Source of the DNA: Spirochaetaceae bacterium
GTDB lineage: Bacteria; Spirochaetota; Spirochaetia; DSM-27196; SKKC01
Assembly: GCA_007128315.1 (NCBI GenBank)
Contig: SKXQ01000019.1
Coordinates: 1-64,000, forward strand
Length of the DNA stretch: 64,000 nt
Direction of reading: 5' to 3'
This document shows positions 19,143-30,035 of this stretch, piece after piece. Numbering within the stretch: the first letter of the stretch is position 1; each line of letters begins with the position of its first letter. The translations under genes were made by a program, and so were the position numbers. A model generated the notes under the pieces. The model saw only the letters and a list, made by a program, of their open reading frames with translations, was not told the DNA's origin and did no database searches.

Positions 19143-22100
19143 TCAGAAATGGGTAAAATACAGGCGTGCATCCCGGTAACGGCCGTGTGCGACAGCCGGG
19201 CGATCCCGGGGCGCAAACCGCACGACACGAAACAGGTCCAGTCGTGAGAACTCACCAAGTTCCCGCTCGGTCCGTGCCGAATGAGCAAACGAACCGGTAT
19301 AGGGATTGGCCGTTGTTACCGACCGAACGCGGTAGCGGTCTTCGGTTTGGTCCCGGTCGATGTTCAGCGTCCTCAGCACCTCGGAGTGAAATCCGTACCG
19401 GTGCCGATCCTCAGAGCCAGTGTGTTGCGCACGGGCGACACGGAGCAAACCCATGTACTCCTCGTCAGAAAAATGCGCGGCAAGGAAGTCATCTTCGGAA
19501 GGTCGGGCAATCTGCGCGTGCAGCTCGAAGCTGATATCACTCCCGGACAGCTGATTCAGCGCGTCCCCGATCAGTTCGGAGGACAGTAGACTCCGGTTTA
19601 TGAACAGCCCGTTCTCGACCATGGCCGCGTTGATATCGAGGATGGAATGGTACGAACCGGTCGCGGTTCTCAGCATATAGGCCATTGAGAACAGGACACA
19701 GCCGTACTCCTGTATGGAGATGAAGTTCGTGTGCTCGTACCCGAACTGCCCGGCGAGGACCGGATCGCGCCTGACCGCATCGCCGAACTCTTCTCGTGAG
19801 GCGAAGAAGTGTTCATACAGCTGAGACGCTCCGTAGCGCCGCCAGGCTTCGTCGAGTGACTCGTCGTTTCGCCTGTCGACTTCTTCGCGCGACCAGCCGG
19901 CGAGAAGCGCGACGTTGGCATAGCGCTCGTCGGTCTGAGTTTCGCCTCCGGTAAGGACCGGCAGAAAGAAGTAGTCACGATCTCCCGCATAGGCGAGCTG
20001 TACGAAGTCGTTAAAGTACTGCGGGTCTCCAAGCGTCTGTGCCATCTGAAACAGCATAAGCTCCGAGACAGTAATTTCGTGATGCGAAAGTTCAACACCA
20101 TACTCCGACATCATGCGGTCGGCCATTTCCAGACGAGCCCGTACCGCTTCGGCCGTTTCCACTGCCTGAATATCCGGAGAGGATACCACACCATCCCGGT
20201 GAGACTCGTGTTCGAGAACGAGCCCGGCAAACAGTCGGGATGCGACCTCGGTCATGTCCCAGCCGCGATCGCCGAGACCCGCAAGATGAATAACGTCGGC
20301 ACGGGATCCTCTGATCCGCTCGGCAATGAACGCTCCGTTACCGGGGTCTTCGGGACTGCCTCCCACAACAAGTTTCACCCCGCCGGCGAGCACGGCTTCG
20401 TACAGATCCCGGCCACTTTCGCTCCCGTAGCTGTACAGGGCACGAAGCGCAGTGCCCACTGAACGCACACCTTTGTAGCCATCGGCATACTCGGTCTTTC
20501 CAGTGATGCGATGCGCGGAAATGCGCAACTGCTGCCCATAGAGTGGAAGACCAGATGCGACGGCCTGCAGGCGACCGGCACTCGCATCCACGCCTCCGGC
20601 GCCGAGCCGAAGACCCGGAGCGGCTCCGCCAAGCTGCAGCTCAACGATTCCGGCAGAGGCATGCTCCGCGTATCCACGAATCCCGAGCAGCCGTGTCAGA
20701 TCGGCGAAATTCAGCACATTCAACGTGAGCGAACCGGTAAGGCCATGATCGACCCCAAGTTCGACCAGACTGCCTATACCCCCGGATACTCTCGTGACCG
20801 CCGCCTGGTGTCCGGCAGAAAACCCCGTCAGATCACCGGTAACGAGACTGCCGGTCATGCGTCCTGCCGCTCGCGCGAGTACCTGCGGTCCGGTGAACGC
20901 TTTAATAAACTGCTGCGATGAGAACCCTTCAGGGCTGCCCGCCTGCACCACCGCACGCCCTGCCGTATCCACCGCCAGTTCCGTCGCGGTCGCCACGAAC
21001 TGTCCGCCGATTCCCCGACCGAGAACGCCAGCGACAGGCCGGGCGATTGCGCCGCTCAGGTGACCGACACCCGCGTTCGCAGCGGATTTGAGGGTCCGCA
21101 GAACGGCGTCCGCGGGGTTGGCCTCGCCGGACACCACGTCCAGTGCGGATGTCAGTGCTCCGGCGCCGAGGCTCAAGGCCAGAGACGCGCCTCCGGAGAC
21201 GAATCCACCGGCGATGCCGGCGCCGATGTTCAGCACGTCGGACAGCGATGCGGCGTGTGCTCCGTCCCAGAGTCGCACAGAATGGAATCCCTGCTGCAGC
21301 TCCGCGTATCCCCTCGCCTGCAGTGCCTGATAGAACAGAAAGGGCCCGTAGAGATACTGCAACTCCCCGCTCCCCGCGAAGGCGATGTTTTCCCGCCAGC
21401 CGTGGGCCGGATCGACCTGCGGATAGAGCTCGGGTGCATAGCCGACGTGTGCGCCGAATGCTCCCGGCATGATGATCGCGGAGCCGCTTCTCGTCAGGGT
21501 TTCATGCGATTCACCATAATCCAGAATCCCGGCAAGCCAGCCTCTCTCCAGCGAGCGCCGTATTTCCATCACGGCATCCGGGTCGAGGGTACCGCCCTGC
21601 ACGCGTTCGACATCGGTCCCGAACACCCGCTCAAGCTCGGTCGCTATGGCACCCTGTGCTTCATCGATGCGACGCGCGATCGTTCCGCTTGTCGCACGCG
21701 CAAGGTCCGCAAGCGAAAGCCCCGTACCCGCCTCAAATCGATAATCGGTAAACGCTTCGTAACCGCGCAGCCGGTGCGATACACGTGTGCCTGTACTGAT
21801 GGTGCTGCCGGTAAGGGTATCGCGCACAAAAGCGTTTCCGTCGCGCCTGAACCCCGCCTGCGTGAAGGTACGATGAATGGAATCGGCTACGGAGGCGTTC
21901 GCGGAAGCAACCGTCTCCACAGCGCTGTCGCGCAAACCCCGCAGGTCGTGAAGAATGGTCCCGGCGTGTGCCATGCTGAGGCGGTGTGCAGCTTCTTCGC
22001 TGTCGACAGCCCGCGTCTGCTGTACATGCCTCATGATCTCAAACTCCGAAGCAAATCCGCCGGCTGGTGGTGATGGCAGACGCATCGCCGAGACCGCTGC

Positions 22101-25100
22101 TCGCGACTGCAGACGCATACGTTCGTCGGCGGCCTGCAGCAGATCCGTCAGCAGGTCACCGCGCGAAAGCTCGCGCACCGCTCGGTCGAGGTCGGAGGTG
22201 TCCCGGCCAAACCCCACGGCTACTTCGGGCAGAATCAGGTCGGCGAGATACTGAACCGCGAGCCGATCCGGTGAGCGGTGGTCCCCTGCGTCCTGCGCCC
22301 AGGCCTCGTGCAGCTCGAGCATGCGGGTGTGGCGGGCGGCATGCTGCCGCGACCGCGTCTCGTAGATATCGGCACGATCACGGAGCCAGCGTTCGTAGGA
22401 GGCGGTGAGCTGCTCCGTCGCACTGCGCCACTCGTCCCGACCGCGTTCCGCTATGTACCGCAGCTGCTCTTCGCGTGCCGAGGCTGCCGACGTGATAGTC
22501 TCACGCAGACCGTCTGATGCGTCACGAAACACGTTGCGATCGTGATCGTCCTGTCGATCGAGCACGCGTCTACCGTATTCCTGAACAGCGGCTGCGTGCT
22601 CCCGAATGTGTACCTGCTGATGCGGGGCACGGGTGGTCGGGCCTTGGGCATAGGCCCTCACAAGCCTCCGCTGCAGCCTGACGCTGTGCGAAGCGGAATC
22701 CGGAGTCCGGGACAGGAACATCGCTTCCGCCCGTCCGAGCAACTCGCCGTAGTCGCAGTCTTCCTCCCTGCAGCCACCGAGAAACGTCTCGCGCGCGTGT
22801 TGCCAGGCTGCGCGATCAGCCAGTCGTTCGGCCTCGGCATCGGCGACGACGGCATCAAGAGTGACAAGCGCATCGTCCGTTTCGACCCGGATGAAGGCGG
22901 CGAGTCCGGCAATCGATGACAGGAGACTCCCGGCAGGACCTTCAGGGTCGGCCCCGGTGTAACGCTGGATCGCGTCATGCAGGGAGACTGCAATAGCTGC
23001 TGCGGGGTTGTCGGATGCAAGAACCGCCTCGACCACCTGTCCGAGGTTTTCGATGTCGCCGCCGATGATCATCTCGAGCTCGGCCTCATGTCCTGCCAGG
23101 CGGGTCGCCTGCGAGGCGTAGGAACGAAACTCTGTCTCGAGCAGTGATACCGCGTGCCGTGTGTCGTCCGCGTAGCTGAGTTGCGAAAGATCGTGATTCA
23201 GTTCTTCATACGCCACTGCCGCGCGGCCGGCAGCGGCGGCGAGCCCGAGTTCAAGGGTTGAACGCAGCATGAGGGTGGCCATAAGCGGAGGCGAGAAGAA
23301 TGACGCGAGTCCGGCAACGTAGTAACTGAATCCGATCGCTGCGAGCGTTCCGCTCTGCCTCCTGTTTCGTCGCGCGAGCTCGTCGGTTCGACGGATCGCG
23401 TGTGCCACCATGTGCGCCGGAGCCGTAAGGTATTCGATTTCTGCGAGATCATGCGATCGCCTGAGCGCCCCCGCTTCCTGAAACGCACGATACTCCTGAA
23501 ACCGCAGCTCTTCCGCGGGATTGCTGCGAATCCGGTCCCGCGCAAGACGGGCTTCTTCGAGAATGTACGATCCGGGATCAACGGGACTGCGAAACGCACC
23601 GCCCTGTGTCAGCGCAGCGTACAGCGCAGGAGAGACAATCGATTCTGGTGTTCTCAACGACGTTGACGAACCGTCTGACTCGTGTAGCTCGTACTCCTCT
23701 GCGTAGCGGGCCAGACTGAACCGGTGCAGGACCTCGTTCCCGCTGTCGTGCAGCATCGTCGAGAGAGAAAGCATCCACTGATGATGTGCGGTATTGTCTT
23801 CGTGTTCAAAGATGTTCCCGCGCGCCTCGCGCATCGACTGCTCAAGCTCATGTATCTCCGCGTGCACACCGGCCGTTGCCAGTTCGAGCTCGCGAAGAAG
23901 ATACCCCGCCTCCAGTTGCGCGGCGAGCGACCCTTCGAATGTATCAAGGGCCTCCTCATACCGCGTCTGCCCGGGATCCCGCGCCACCAGGTCTTCGAGT
24001 ATCAGAAGCAGGTGGAGTGCGTTATCCCGCGCTCGAACGCTTTCCTCGTGGCGATCCTGCACATCGGAAGCGGACAGCGCGAAACTTCTAGCGTACAGAT
24101 CGACGCTCTGTGCCCGGTTGAGGTCCTGCCGTGCGAGCTCTTCGGCATCCCGCGCAGCGTGCAGCTCGTGTTGCATGGCAGCAAGACGGGAAAAATCATC
24201 CGACAGCTCATCAACAGCCTTTTCCCAGGCCGAGGTCAGCAGGCTTCGCTCGCGTCGGGCGGCCTCGAGCTGACCGTTCAGGTCGTGTACGGCGTTCGCA
24301 AGGGCGTCAGGACTGTGATCGCGAGCCTCAGCAAGCTGCTTCTCCCGGGCGCTGAGTTCCGAGTACAGGTCGCGGTAAGCAGATCGAAGATCTACGAGCT
24401 GTCCGTAGACCGGAGCCACTTCGGTGAGTATGTCTTCGGCCCCGGAAAAGAGGACGTCGGCGGGCTCATCGGACCACAACAAGGCCGGATCCGCCCGGAG
24501 TCCGGACAGCAGATCGTGCAACACCGCGCGCTCGCGTCGGTAGATACGAAGCGTCTCCTCCGCGTGGTCTGAAGGCATACCGACGGCGAGTAACGCACTG
24601 AACGTTTCAAGGTACTGCTCCTGCAGACTCGGCGGTACATCCATCATGATCCCGAGCTCGTGCTGCAGCCCGGACTCGAGGAAACCGGGAGCGTCTTCTG
24701 CGATCGGGAGCAGATCAGCGAGATCTCTCGCCGTGTCGATGACGTCGGCGCTCAGGATGTAGGTCTCGAGATACGCATACCGCATGGCGGCAGCAGAGGC
24801 AGAGATTTCCGCGTGCGCTTCCCGCCACCCCTCGACGAGTCCGGCGGCGCGTTCATGAGACAGCGAAACGCCAGGGGCCATCTCGAATGCACCTCCACCG
24901 GTCATGATCTGACTCAGGGCAGGATTAGATGTCGCATGGTGCAGAAGCTCAGTGTGCAGCGCGAGTCCCTGAAGCTCATCGTCCGCGATACGGGCGTCGA
25001 TCATCGAAAGAAGATCATCCAGATCTTCGAGCGTATAGGCTGCAGTCGCGGATTCGGCGTACCACGGTGCGAGCAGGAGGACCGCAACCGGCACCTCGCC

Positions 25101-27185
25101 CGCCTCGTCATCCGGCGCATCCGCCGCCTCGTCGCCTGCTTCCCGGCGCAGGTACACGAGCGTGTCGCGTTCCAGAGCAACCTGAGCGCGGATGCGATCC
25201 ACGTCGAGCCCCGCGAAGCGCTCACGCATCGCTTCGCGCTCAAGGGCCTTCTCGAGCTCATTGGAGAATCCGGAGGCAAGAAGGTTCTCAAAGTGTTCTA
25301 TCTCGAGGATCGCAGCCGCAAGCATCTCCTGCAGGGTCACGGCCTCCTCCGGATGCGCTTCAGCGACGAGGGCCATACGATGAAACGCGGAGTCCCGGGC
25401 TGTTTTGGACGTGATCGTGGCAAGGGCGAGCTCACGTTCATTGGTACGCAGATCGTGCATAAGGGTTCCGAGGGTCTCCAGCGAAAGACCGTGAAGTACC
25501 TCCGCGCGTTGTTCGTCCACGGCGTTGCGCCGTTCTGCGAGGTAGATCCGCTGTTGCGCCTGTTGCTCCGCGTCGATGAGCTGCTGTGTCAGAGCTCGGA
25601 TTTCGTCGGCATCCAGGATACCGCCGGATCCGCCGGTACGATCTTCCCAACGCTCCCGCGATTCCGCGACAAGGTGCTCGAGAAAAGCCACCGACGGTGC
25701 GTTCAAAAGCTCGAGCAGGTCGCGCTGCCCGGCGTTCAGAGCAGCAATCTCACGGTCAATCCCGGCTATGGTCTGCTCGTAGAGCTGCTGTTCGCTCCGC
25801 CGTGCCTGCAACTCTCCGGAGAAGACATCGTAGGAAGCGGTGAGATCGAGCAGCTCCTCCGTAGCCGTTTCGTGTGCCGTGATAGCCCGTTGAAGCTCAT
25901 CGGCGGTATCCGAGGCCGACGCACGACCCGCAGTCGTGTCGTTCGCGTACTGCAACACCGCCTCCCACACGAGGACTTCCGCTTCGGCACGCCGGAGGCG
26001 CTGTTCGGCCTCGGTGATCTCCCGTCCGAGCGAGCCGTAGATGACTCCCCCGGCGTATTCCTCGACAAGCCTCTCAAGCGTCTCAGCGAGGCCGTCGGCG
26101 ACTGCGGCATGCCGCTCTGCCTCGGCCTGCCAGAATTGCCGTTCGGTCACCGCTTCCGGGTGATCTACTGCCTGCCAGATGTCCAGCGCCGCCTGTGCGG
26201 TAAATTCGGCGTCCCGGCTCGCCCTGTAGAGCTCGAAGGCTACCGCGCGCTGCGCGTCCGCTGCGCTTCGGCGTGCGGCTACTGCACGGTCGTAGGCCTC
26301 GGTCTCACCGCTTCGCTGCAGGTTGAGAACCGTGAGTTCCTGCCGGTAGCGTTGAGCTTCGGCGTGCATGAGGTCATCGACAGACTCCTGCCAGGCACGT
26401 TGCTCGTCAGCGAGGTGCCGGAAGGCGTCTTCCCATCGGCGTGTATCCTCTGCGTAGGCGACCTGCATCGCCTGCTCCCAATGCAGGCGTTCCGACAGAA
26501 GGCGAGCCTCCGTCTCCTGCCAGAGGTCCTGCGCACGCGACAGGCGCTCGCCGTAGGTCGCGTCGCCGGCGTTCAGTTCCTCGACACGGGTAGTCAAAGC
26601 GCCGTGCTCCAGTTCCGGCGGCGCATGAGTGTAAAGCCACGGTGTTTCAAGATATGAGACGATTTCGAGGGGCGATGATTGCTCTGTCAGTCGACGCAAG
26701 CTCGTCTGATCGTAGGCGGTTCGCGAAACGAGGCGCTGTGCTTCAAGCGCTATTAGGTGATCGAGGTCAGGAGCCCGCCTGCGCAGGTTTTCCCATATCT
26801 GAGGTTGTACCGTCGGATCAGCTGTAGATGCGTCACGCACAGCCCGCAGGAGCATTTCGATGTCCTCGTGCCCCTGCAAAGGTGCATTCCGTGTCGTCAG
26901 CCAGCGGTCAAACTCACGCTGCAGGTGGCGATCGACCTCGTGCAGGAGATCGGGGTTACGCTCGGTACTGACGTATGCATCGGCGGCAGCATACTCGCGA
27001 GCAGACTCGGCGTAGGTCCACCACTCCTCGGTCGTCCGGGAACGTCCGGCCCGAAGCATGTAGTCGTCGAACAGATCAAAGGGGGCGTGTGCCTGACCGT
27101 ACAGGCCAGCACCTGTAAAGACCGGCAGCAGGAGCACCGATCCCCAGACGATTCTCCATCGCTGTCTGAACTTTGTGTTCATCAT
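19143..27185 (-). CDS. Giant exported protein (~2,680 aa), resembling the large Leptospira 'longest protein' type (TIGR04388-like), with a C39-peptidase-like C-terminal segment
   Basis: Start ATG 27185 (MMNTKFRQRWRIVWGSVLLLPVFTGAGLYGQA, signal peptide) preceded by GGAGGAAG. The track start at 27368 lies upstream of the RBS and overlaps the divergent gene. Long helical, Glu/Ala/Arg-rich body; Gly/Ala-rich hydrophobic segments; LEHESHRDG; terminal EYGCVLFSMAYMLRTATGSYHSILDINAAM. Confidence 0.75.
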   Translation of the reverse strand: MMNTKFRQRWRIVWGSVLLLPVFTGAGLYGQAHAPFDLFDDYMLRAGRSRTTEEWWTYAESAREYAAADAYVSTERNPDLLHEVDRHLQREFDRWLTTRNAPLQGHEDIEMLLRAVRDASTADPTVQPQIWENLRRRAPDLDHLIALEAQRLVSRTAYDQTSLRRLTEQSSPLEIVSYLETPWLYTHAPPELEHGALTTRVEELNAGDATYGERLSRAQDLWQETEARLLSERLHWEQAMQVAYAEDTRRWEDAFRHLADEQRAWQESVDDLMHAEAQRYRQELTVLNLQRSGETEAYDRAVAARRSAADAQRAVAFELYRASRDAEFTAQAALDIWQAVDHPEAVTERQFWQAEAERHAAVADGLAETLERLVEEYAGGVIYGSLGREITEAEQRLRRAEAEVLVWEAVLQYANDTTAGRASASDTADELQRAITAHETATEELLDLTASYDVFSGELQARRSEQQLYEQTIAGIDREIAALNAGQRDLLELLNAPSVAFLEHLVAESRERWEDRTGGSGGILDADEIRALTQQLIDAEQQAQQRIYLAERRNAVDEQRAEVLHGLSLETLGTLMHDLRTNERELALATITSKTARDSAFHRMALVAEAHPEEAVTLQEMLAAAILEIEHFENLLASGFSNELEKALEREAMRERFAGLDVDRIRAQVALERDTLVYLRREAGDEAADAPDDEAGEVPVAVLLLAPWYAESATAAYTLEDLDDLLSMIDARIADDELQGLALHTELLHHATSNPALSQIMTGGGAFEMAPGVSLSHERAAGLVEGWREAHAEISASAAAMRYAYLETYILSADVIDTARDLADLLPIAEDAPGFLESGLQHELGIMMDVPPSLQEQYLETFSALLAVGMPSDHAEETLRIYRRERAVLHDLLSGLRADPALLWSDEPADVLFSGAEDILTEVAPVYGQLVDLRSAYRDLYSELSAREKQLAEARDHSPDALANAVHDLNGQLEAARRERSLLTSAWEKAVDELSDDFSRLAAMQHELHAARDAEELARQDLNRAQSVDLYARSFALSASDVQDRHEESVRARDNALHLLLILEDLVARDPGQTRYEEALDTFEGSLAAQLEAGYLLRELELATAGVHAEIHELEQSMREARGNIFEHEDNTAHHQWMLSLSTMLHDSGNEVLHRFSLARYAEEYELHESDGSSTSLRTPESIVSPALYAALTQGGAFRSPVDPGSYILEEARLARDRIRSNPAEELRFQEYRAFQEAGALRRSHDLAEIEYLTAPAHMVAHAIRRTDELARRNRRQSGTLAAIGFSYYVAGLASFFSPPLMATLMLRSTLELGLAAAAGRAAVAYEELNHDLSQLSYADDTRHAVSLLETEFRSYASQATRLAGHEAELEMIIGGDIENLGQVVEAVLASDNPAAAIAVSLHDAIQRYTGADPEGPAGSLLSSIAGLAAFIRVETDDALVTLDAVVADAEAERLADRAAWQHARETFLGGCREEDCDYGELLGRAEAMFLSRTPDSASHSVRLQRRLVRAYAQGPTTRAPHQQVHIREHAAAVQEYGRRVLDRQDDHDRNVFRDASDGLRETITSAASAREEQLRYIAERGRDEWRSATEQLTASYERWLRDRADIYETRSRQHAARHTRMLELHEAWAQDAGDHRSPDRLAVQYLADLILPEVAVGFGRDTSDLDRAVRELSRGDLLTDLLQAADERMRLQSRAAVSAMRLPSPPAGGFASEFEIMRHVQQTRAVDSEEAAHRLSMAHAGTILHDLRGLRDSAVETVASANASVADSIHRTFTQAGFRRDGNAFVRDTLTGSTISTGTRVSHRLRGYEAFTDYRFEAGTGLSLADLARATSGTIARRIDEAQGAIATELERVFGTDVERVQGGTLDPDAVMEIRRSLERGWLAGILDYGESHETLTRSGSAIIMPGAFGAHVGYAPELYPQVDPAHGWRENIAFAGSGELQYLYGPFLFYQALQARGYAELQQGFHSVRLWDGAHAASLSDVLNIGAGIAGGFVSGGASLALSLGAGALTSALDVVSGEANPADAVLRTLKSAANAGVGHLSGAIARPVAGVLGRGIGGQFVATATELAVDTAGRAVVQAGSPEGFSSQQFIKAFTGPQVLARAAGRMTGSLVTGDLTGFSAGHQAAVTRVSGGIGSLVELGVDHGLTGSLTLNVLNFADLTRLLGIRGYAEHASAGIVELQLGGAAPGLRLGAGGVDASAGRLQAVASGLPLYGQQLRISAHRITGKTEYADGYKGVRSVGTALRALYSYGSESGRDLYEAVLAGGVKLVVGGSPEDPGNGAFIAERIRGSRADVIHLAGLGDRGWDMTEVASRLFAGLVLEHESHRDGVVSSPDIQAVETAEAVRARLEMADRMMSEYGVELSHHEITVSELMLFQMAQTLGDPQYFNDFVQLAYAGDRDYFFLPVLTGGETQTDERYANVALLAGWSREEVDRRNDESLDEAWRRYGASQLYEHFFASREEFGDAVRRDPVLAGQFGYEHTNFISIQEYGCVLFSMAYMLRTATGSYHSILDINAAMVENGLFINRSLLSSELIGDALNQLSGSDISFELHAQIARPSEDDFLAAHFSDEEYMGLLRVARAQHTGSEDRHRYGFHSEVLRTLNIDRDQTEDRYRVRSVTTANPYTGSFAHSARTERELGEFSRLDLFRVVRFAPRDRPAVAHGRYRDARLYFTHF

Positions 27186-27294
27186 TCTTCCTCCATCTCC
27201 TGATACCGGACAAAGCTTCAAAACGATTGCAGGGGATTTCGGATTTCCGCAATCAAACTGCGTATGAGCGGTGTACAGAGGGGCGGAGGTAGCC

Positions 27295-28698
27295 ATGCAT
27301 TCATCTGACATCTGCGTTCCGATCATCGTAAAGCTGCTCGCAGGTCTCGTTCTGCTCCTGTCAGGCACGCCGACAGTACTGTCGGCCGACAGGGCTCCGG
27401 ACGTTTTTACCGTGCCGGGCCTGGACGATGCATTCCGTCTGGCTCTGGCTCATGACCTCGCGTACCGACACGGATACGTCGAACTTGAACTGGCGCGGGA
27501 CGCGCTTGCACGCCTGAACCGGATGCGGCTCCCCTCGCTAACGACAACGGTCGCAAGCGGTCGGGAACGCGTCGCAAACTCCCTGGACACGCATGCCGTT
27601 CAGCTGCAGGTCGGACTCGCGTATTCGATCTACGACGGAGGAATAAGGAACTTCTTACGGCAAACGGCGGCCGCCGAACTCGCTATGGCGCAGGCGCTTC
27701 AGCGTGACTACGAAGCCGGCCTGCGCACTGTCGTGCAGGAGCTGCTCGCTGCAGTCGAGTTCGCCACACACGCCGCCATGATCGCCGAACAGCACGCGCA
27801 GCGGGTCAGCCGGGAACTCGAAAGTCTCGCCCGGGATTATGAGCTTGGATTGCTGACCGCGTATGAGATGCGACGCACACAACTCTCGGCAGCGCGGGCA
27901 GCGCTCGAGTCGCGACAGCGTCAGGCGCGTGCCGGGGACCTGCACACCGAGCTGAGGCAGACGCTGGGGTTCGGAAACGACACAATGCTGACCGTGCCGT
28001 CGGTAACCGAAGGACTTTCGCTTCCCCGAGAGCTCCGGAATGATGTGTCCGTGCTCACAGAGCACGCGCTTCGTAACGATGCGGCTGTGGAACAGCTCCG
28101 GGTACAGGTGGAAGTGGCCCGTGCTGCACTTGATTTCCTTCCCCCGGTCAGCTTTCCGGTCATACAGTCTACCTTCGGAGTTTCCATGCGCGGGACACCG
28201 CTCCCACTCGCATCGCCAGAGGTCAGCGTGGGCGTCCGATTCTCCTGGCCGCGAGTCAACGCCGGAAGCCTTTCCTTTGGTGGTACCTTCAGCGCCGACA
28301 GCGGCCGATACACAGCGCGCTCGGTCAGTCTGGAAACGGGTGCATGGACTCGCTTCGAGTCGAGGAACGACGCAATCCGCCGGCGCATGAATGCCGAGCG
28401 CGCCGCGTTCTCGTACGCCACCGGGCGACAGCAGACTGAAGCGTGGATCAGTCAAGCCGTCCGTGACCATGCGCATCTGAGCTCGGCCCGCGAGATCGAT
28501 GAGGAGGATGTACGACTCGCCGACCTTGCGCTGACACGGATCAGGGCCGATACAGCAGCCGGTCACCGCCGGAGGACGGCCGTTCTCGATGCCGAGCGTG
28601 AACTCGCCGAGGCCCGACTCAAGGCCCTTGAGAGCTCCTTCGCCCTTATCCTGCTGCACCAGCGGCTGCAGCAGCGCACGGGGCTTGCGCAGCCATGA
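27295..28698 (+). CDS. TolC-family outer membrane efflux protein
   Basis: Signal peptide; helical LDDAFRLALAHDLAYRHGYVELELARDALARLNRMRLPSLTTTVASG; ends as an adaptor partner with ATGA overlap; RBS GGAGG before ATG 27295. Confidence 0.8.
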   Translation: MHSSDICVPIIVKLLAGLVLLLSGTPTVLSADRAPDVFTVPGLDDAFRLALAHDLAYRHGYVELELARDALARLNRMRLPSLTTTVASGRERVANSLDTHAVQLQVGLAYSIYDGGIRNFLRQTAAAELAMAQALQRDYEAGLRTVVQELLAAVEFATHAAMIAEQHAQRVSRELESLARDYELGLLTAYEMRRTQLSAARAALESRQRQARAGDLHTELRQTLGFGNDTMLTVPSVTEGLSLPRELRNDVSVLTEHALRNDAAVEQLRVQVEVARAALDFLPPVSFPVIQSTFGVSMRGTPLPLASPEVSVGVRFSWPRVNAGSLSFGGTFSADSGRYTARSVSLETGAWTRFESRNDAIRRRMNAERAAFSYATGRQQTEAWISQAVRDHAHLSSAREIDEEDVRLADLALTRIRADTAAGHRRRTAVLDAERELAEARLKALESSFALILLHQRLQQRTGLAQP

Positions 28699-30035
28699 AG
28701 TATGCTGCCACCGTCCTTATAGCCATCATGAGCGCCTGCGCCGCACCGCCGCTGGACGCGCCACCGGCGGATACCCGGACCGTGCGGGTCATGCGCGTGC
28801 AGATGCAGGAGCGCGATGAGGAAGTGCGGGTCTTCGGCACCCTCGTACCGCGTCGGGAGATACGTATCAGCGCCCCCACGTCCGGAGAGGTTACAACCGT
28901 GTATGTAGCCGAAGGGGACGAGGTCGAAGAAGGCCAGACCATCCTGCGCATAGCGAACGCGCAGCTCGCCGCACGTCAACGTCAGGTCGACGGAGAGGTC
29001 GCAGCCTCCGAACAGACGGTCAACCTCGCTGCCGCACGCCTGGCGTCTGCGAGACGGCACGTACTGCAACGACTCGCGCGTCTCGAAGGTCTCGCCCACG
29101 CGACGTCCCTGGCGCGTATCGAGTACGAGCGGGCTCGCGACCGGAGCAGGCAGACGGCGCTTCGTGTCGAGTCCGGGGCGGTTTCGCCCGAAGAACTGGT
29201 CTCGGTCAGACACGCCGAAGCCCGGGCAGAACTGCAGGCCCTCATCGCGTCGAGCGACGAGGTGGTTCTCGCCGCCGAGCTCGGCGTCGAGTTGCCGCTG
29301 AGTCGTGATCCGGAAGCGCAGATGCGGCAGCGGCAGGAGGTCGTGAGCAGCAACCTGGAGACTGGCGAGGCGGAGCTTTCCGCTGCTATAGCACGCCTGC
29401 GCGTTGCGGAGGCAGAACGCGAGGCGGTCGCCGACCTTCGATCGTCCCTCGACGTCCGCGCCGCATTTGCCGGCCGCGTCGCAGTTCTGCACGTCGAGGA
29501 AGGCGAGCGCGTGGAAGCAGGGGCGCTTCTGTGCAGTGTCGTGGACAGGGAGACCCCGGACGTACAGGTGCGGGTACACGAGTCGAGTCTCTACCGCGTC
29601 TCGGCCGGAAACCGGGCCCGTATCAGCCTGCCTGCGGTATCGGGGACGAAGCGATCCGCTGAGGTTCTTCGTGTCGGCGTCGTGGCTGATCCCCGTTCGG
29701 GAGCGGTTCCTGTGCGGCTACGCCTGAGCGAAGCGGACACGACGCTCAGACCAGGTATGTACGCGGAAGCCGTCATCCCCGCCGACGGCAACGAACTGAT
29801 AATCCGGATTCCCTCCTCGGCGATACAGCGTACGGATCCGGGCCACGCTCTTGTACAGGTGCTGGCCTCAGACCACGTGTTTTCGCGCGAAATACGCGTA
29901 TCGGCGCAGGGATCCGGTGACACCGTCGAAGTGATCTCAGGGATTGACGAGGATACCGTCATTCTGACCCGACATATCGCTCAGCTTCAGCAGGGAGAGA
30001 GAGTTCATGCATTATTCCCACCCCGAACCGAGTAA
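28695..30035 (+). CDS. HlyD/RND-type periplasmic adaptor, probable lipoprotein
   Basis: IMSAC lipobox; VFGTLVPRREIRISAPTSGEVTTVYVAEGDEVEEGQTILRI (biotinyl-lipoyl-like), RAAFAGRVAVLHVEEGERVEAGALLCSVV. Confidence 0.88.
   Translation: MKYAATVLIAIMSACAAPPLDAPPADTRTVRVMRVQMQERDEEVRVFGTLVPRREIRISAPTSGEVTTVYVAEGDEVEEGQTILRIANAQLAARQRQVDGEVAASEQTVNLAAARLASARRHVLQRLARLEGLAHATSLARIEYERARDRSRQTALRVESGAVSPEELVSVRHAEARAELQALIASSDEVVLAAELGVELPLSRDPEAQMRQRQEVVSSNLETGEAELSAAIARLRVAEAEREAVADLRSSLDVRAAFAGRVAVLHVEEGERVEAGALLCSVVDRETPDVQVRVHESSLYRVSAGNRARISLPAVSGTKRSAEVLRVGVVADPRSGAVPVRLRLSEADTTLRPGMYAEAVIPADGNELIIRIPSSAIQRTDPGHALVQVLASDHVFSREIRVSAQGSGDTVEVISGIDEDTVILTRHIAQLQQGERVHALFPPRTE

Noticed and set aside
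24660-26657. 665-aa + strand ORF (and 21060-22073, 23724-24572) antisense to the giant gene
   Set aside because: Mirror-frame ORFs produced by strong GC/codon bias opposite a well-supported gene; no RBS, compositionally biased R/G/L-rich translations without recognisable domains.
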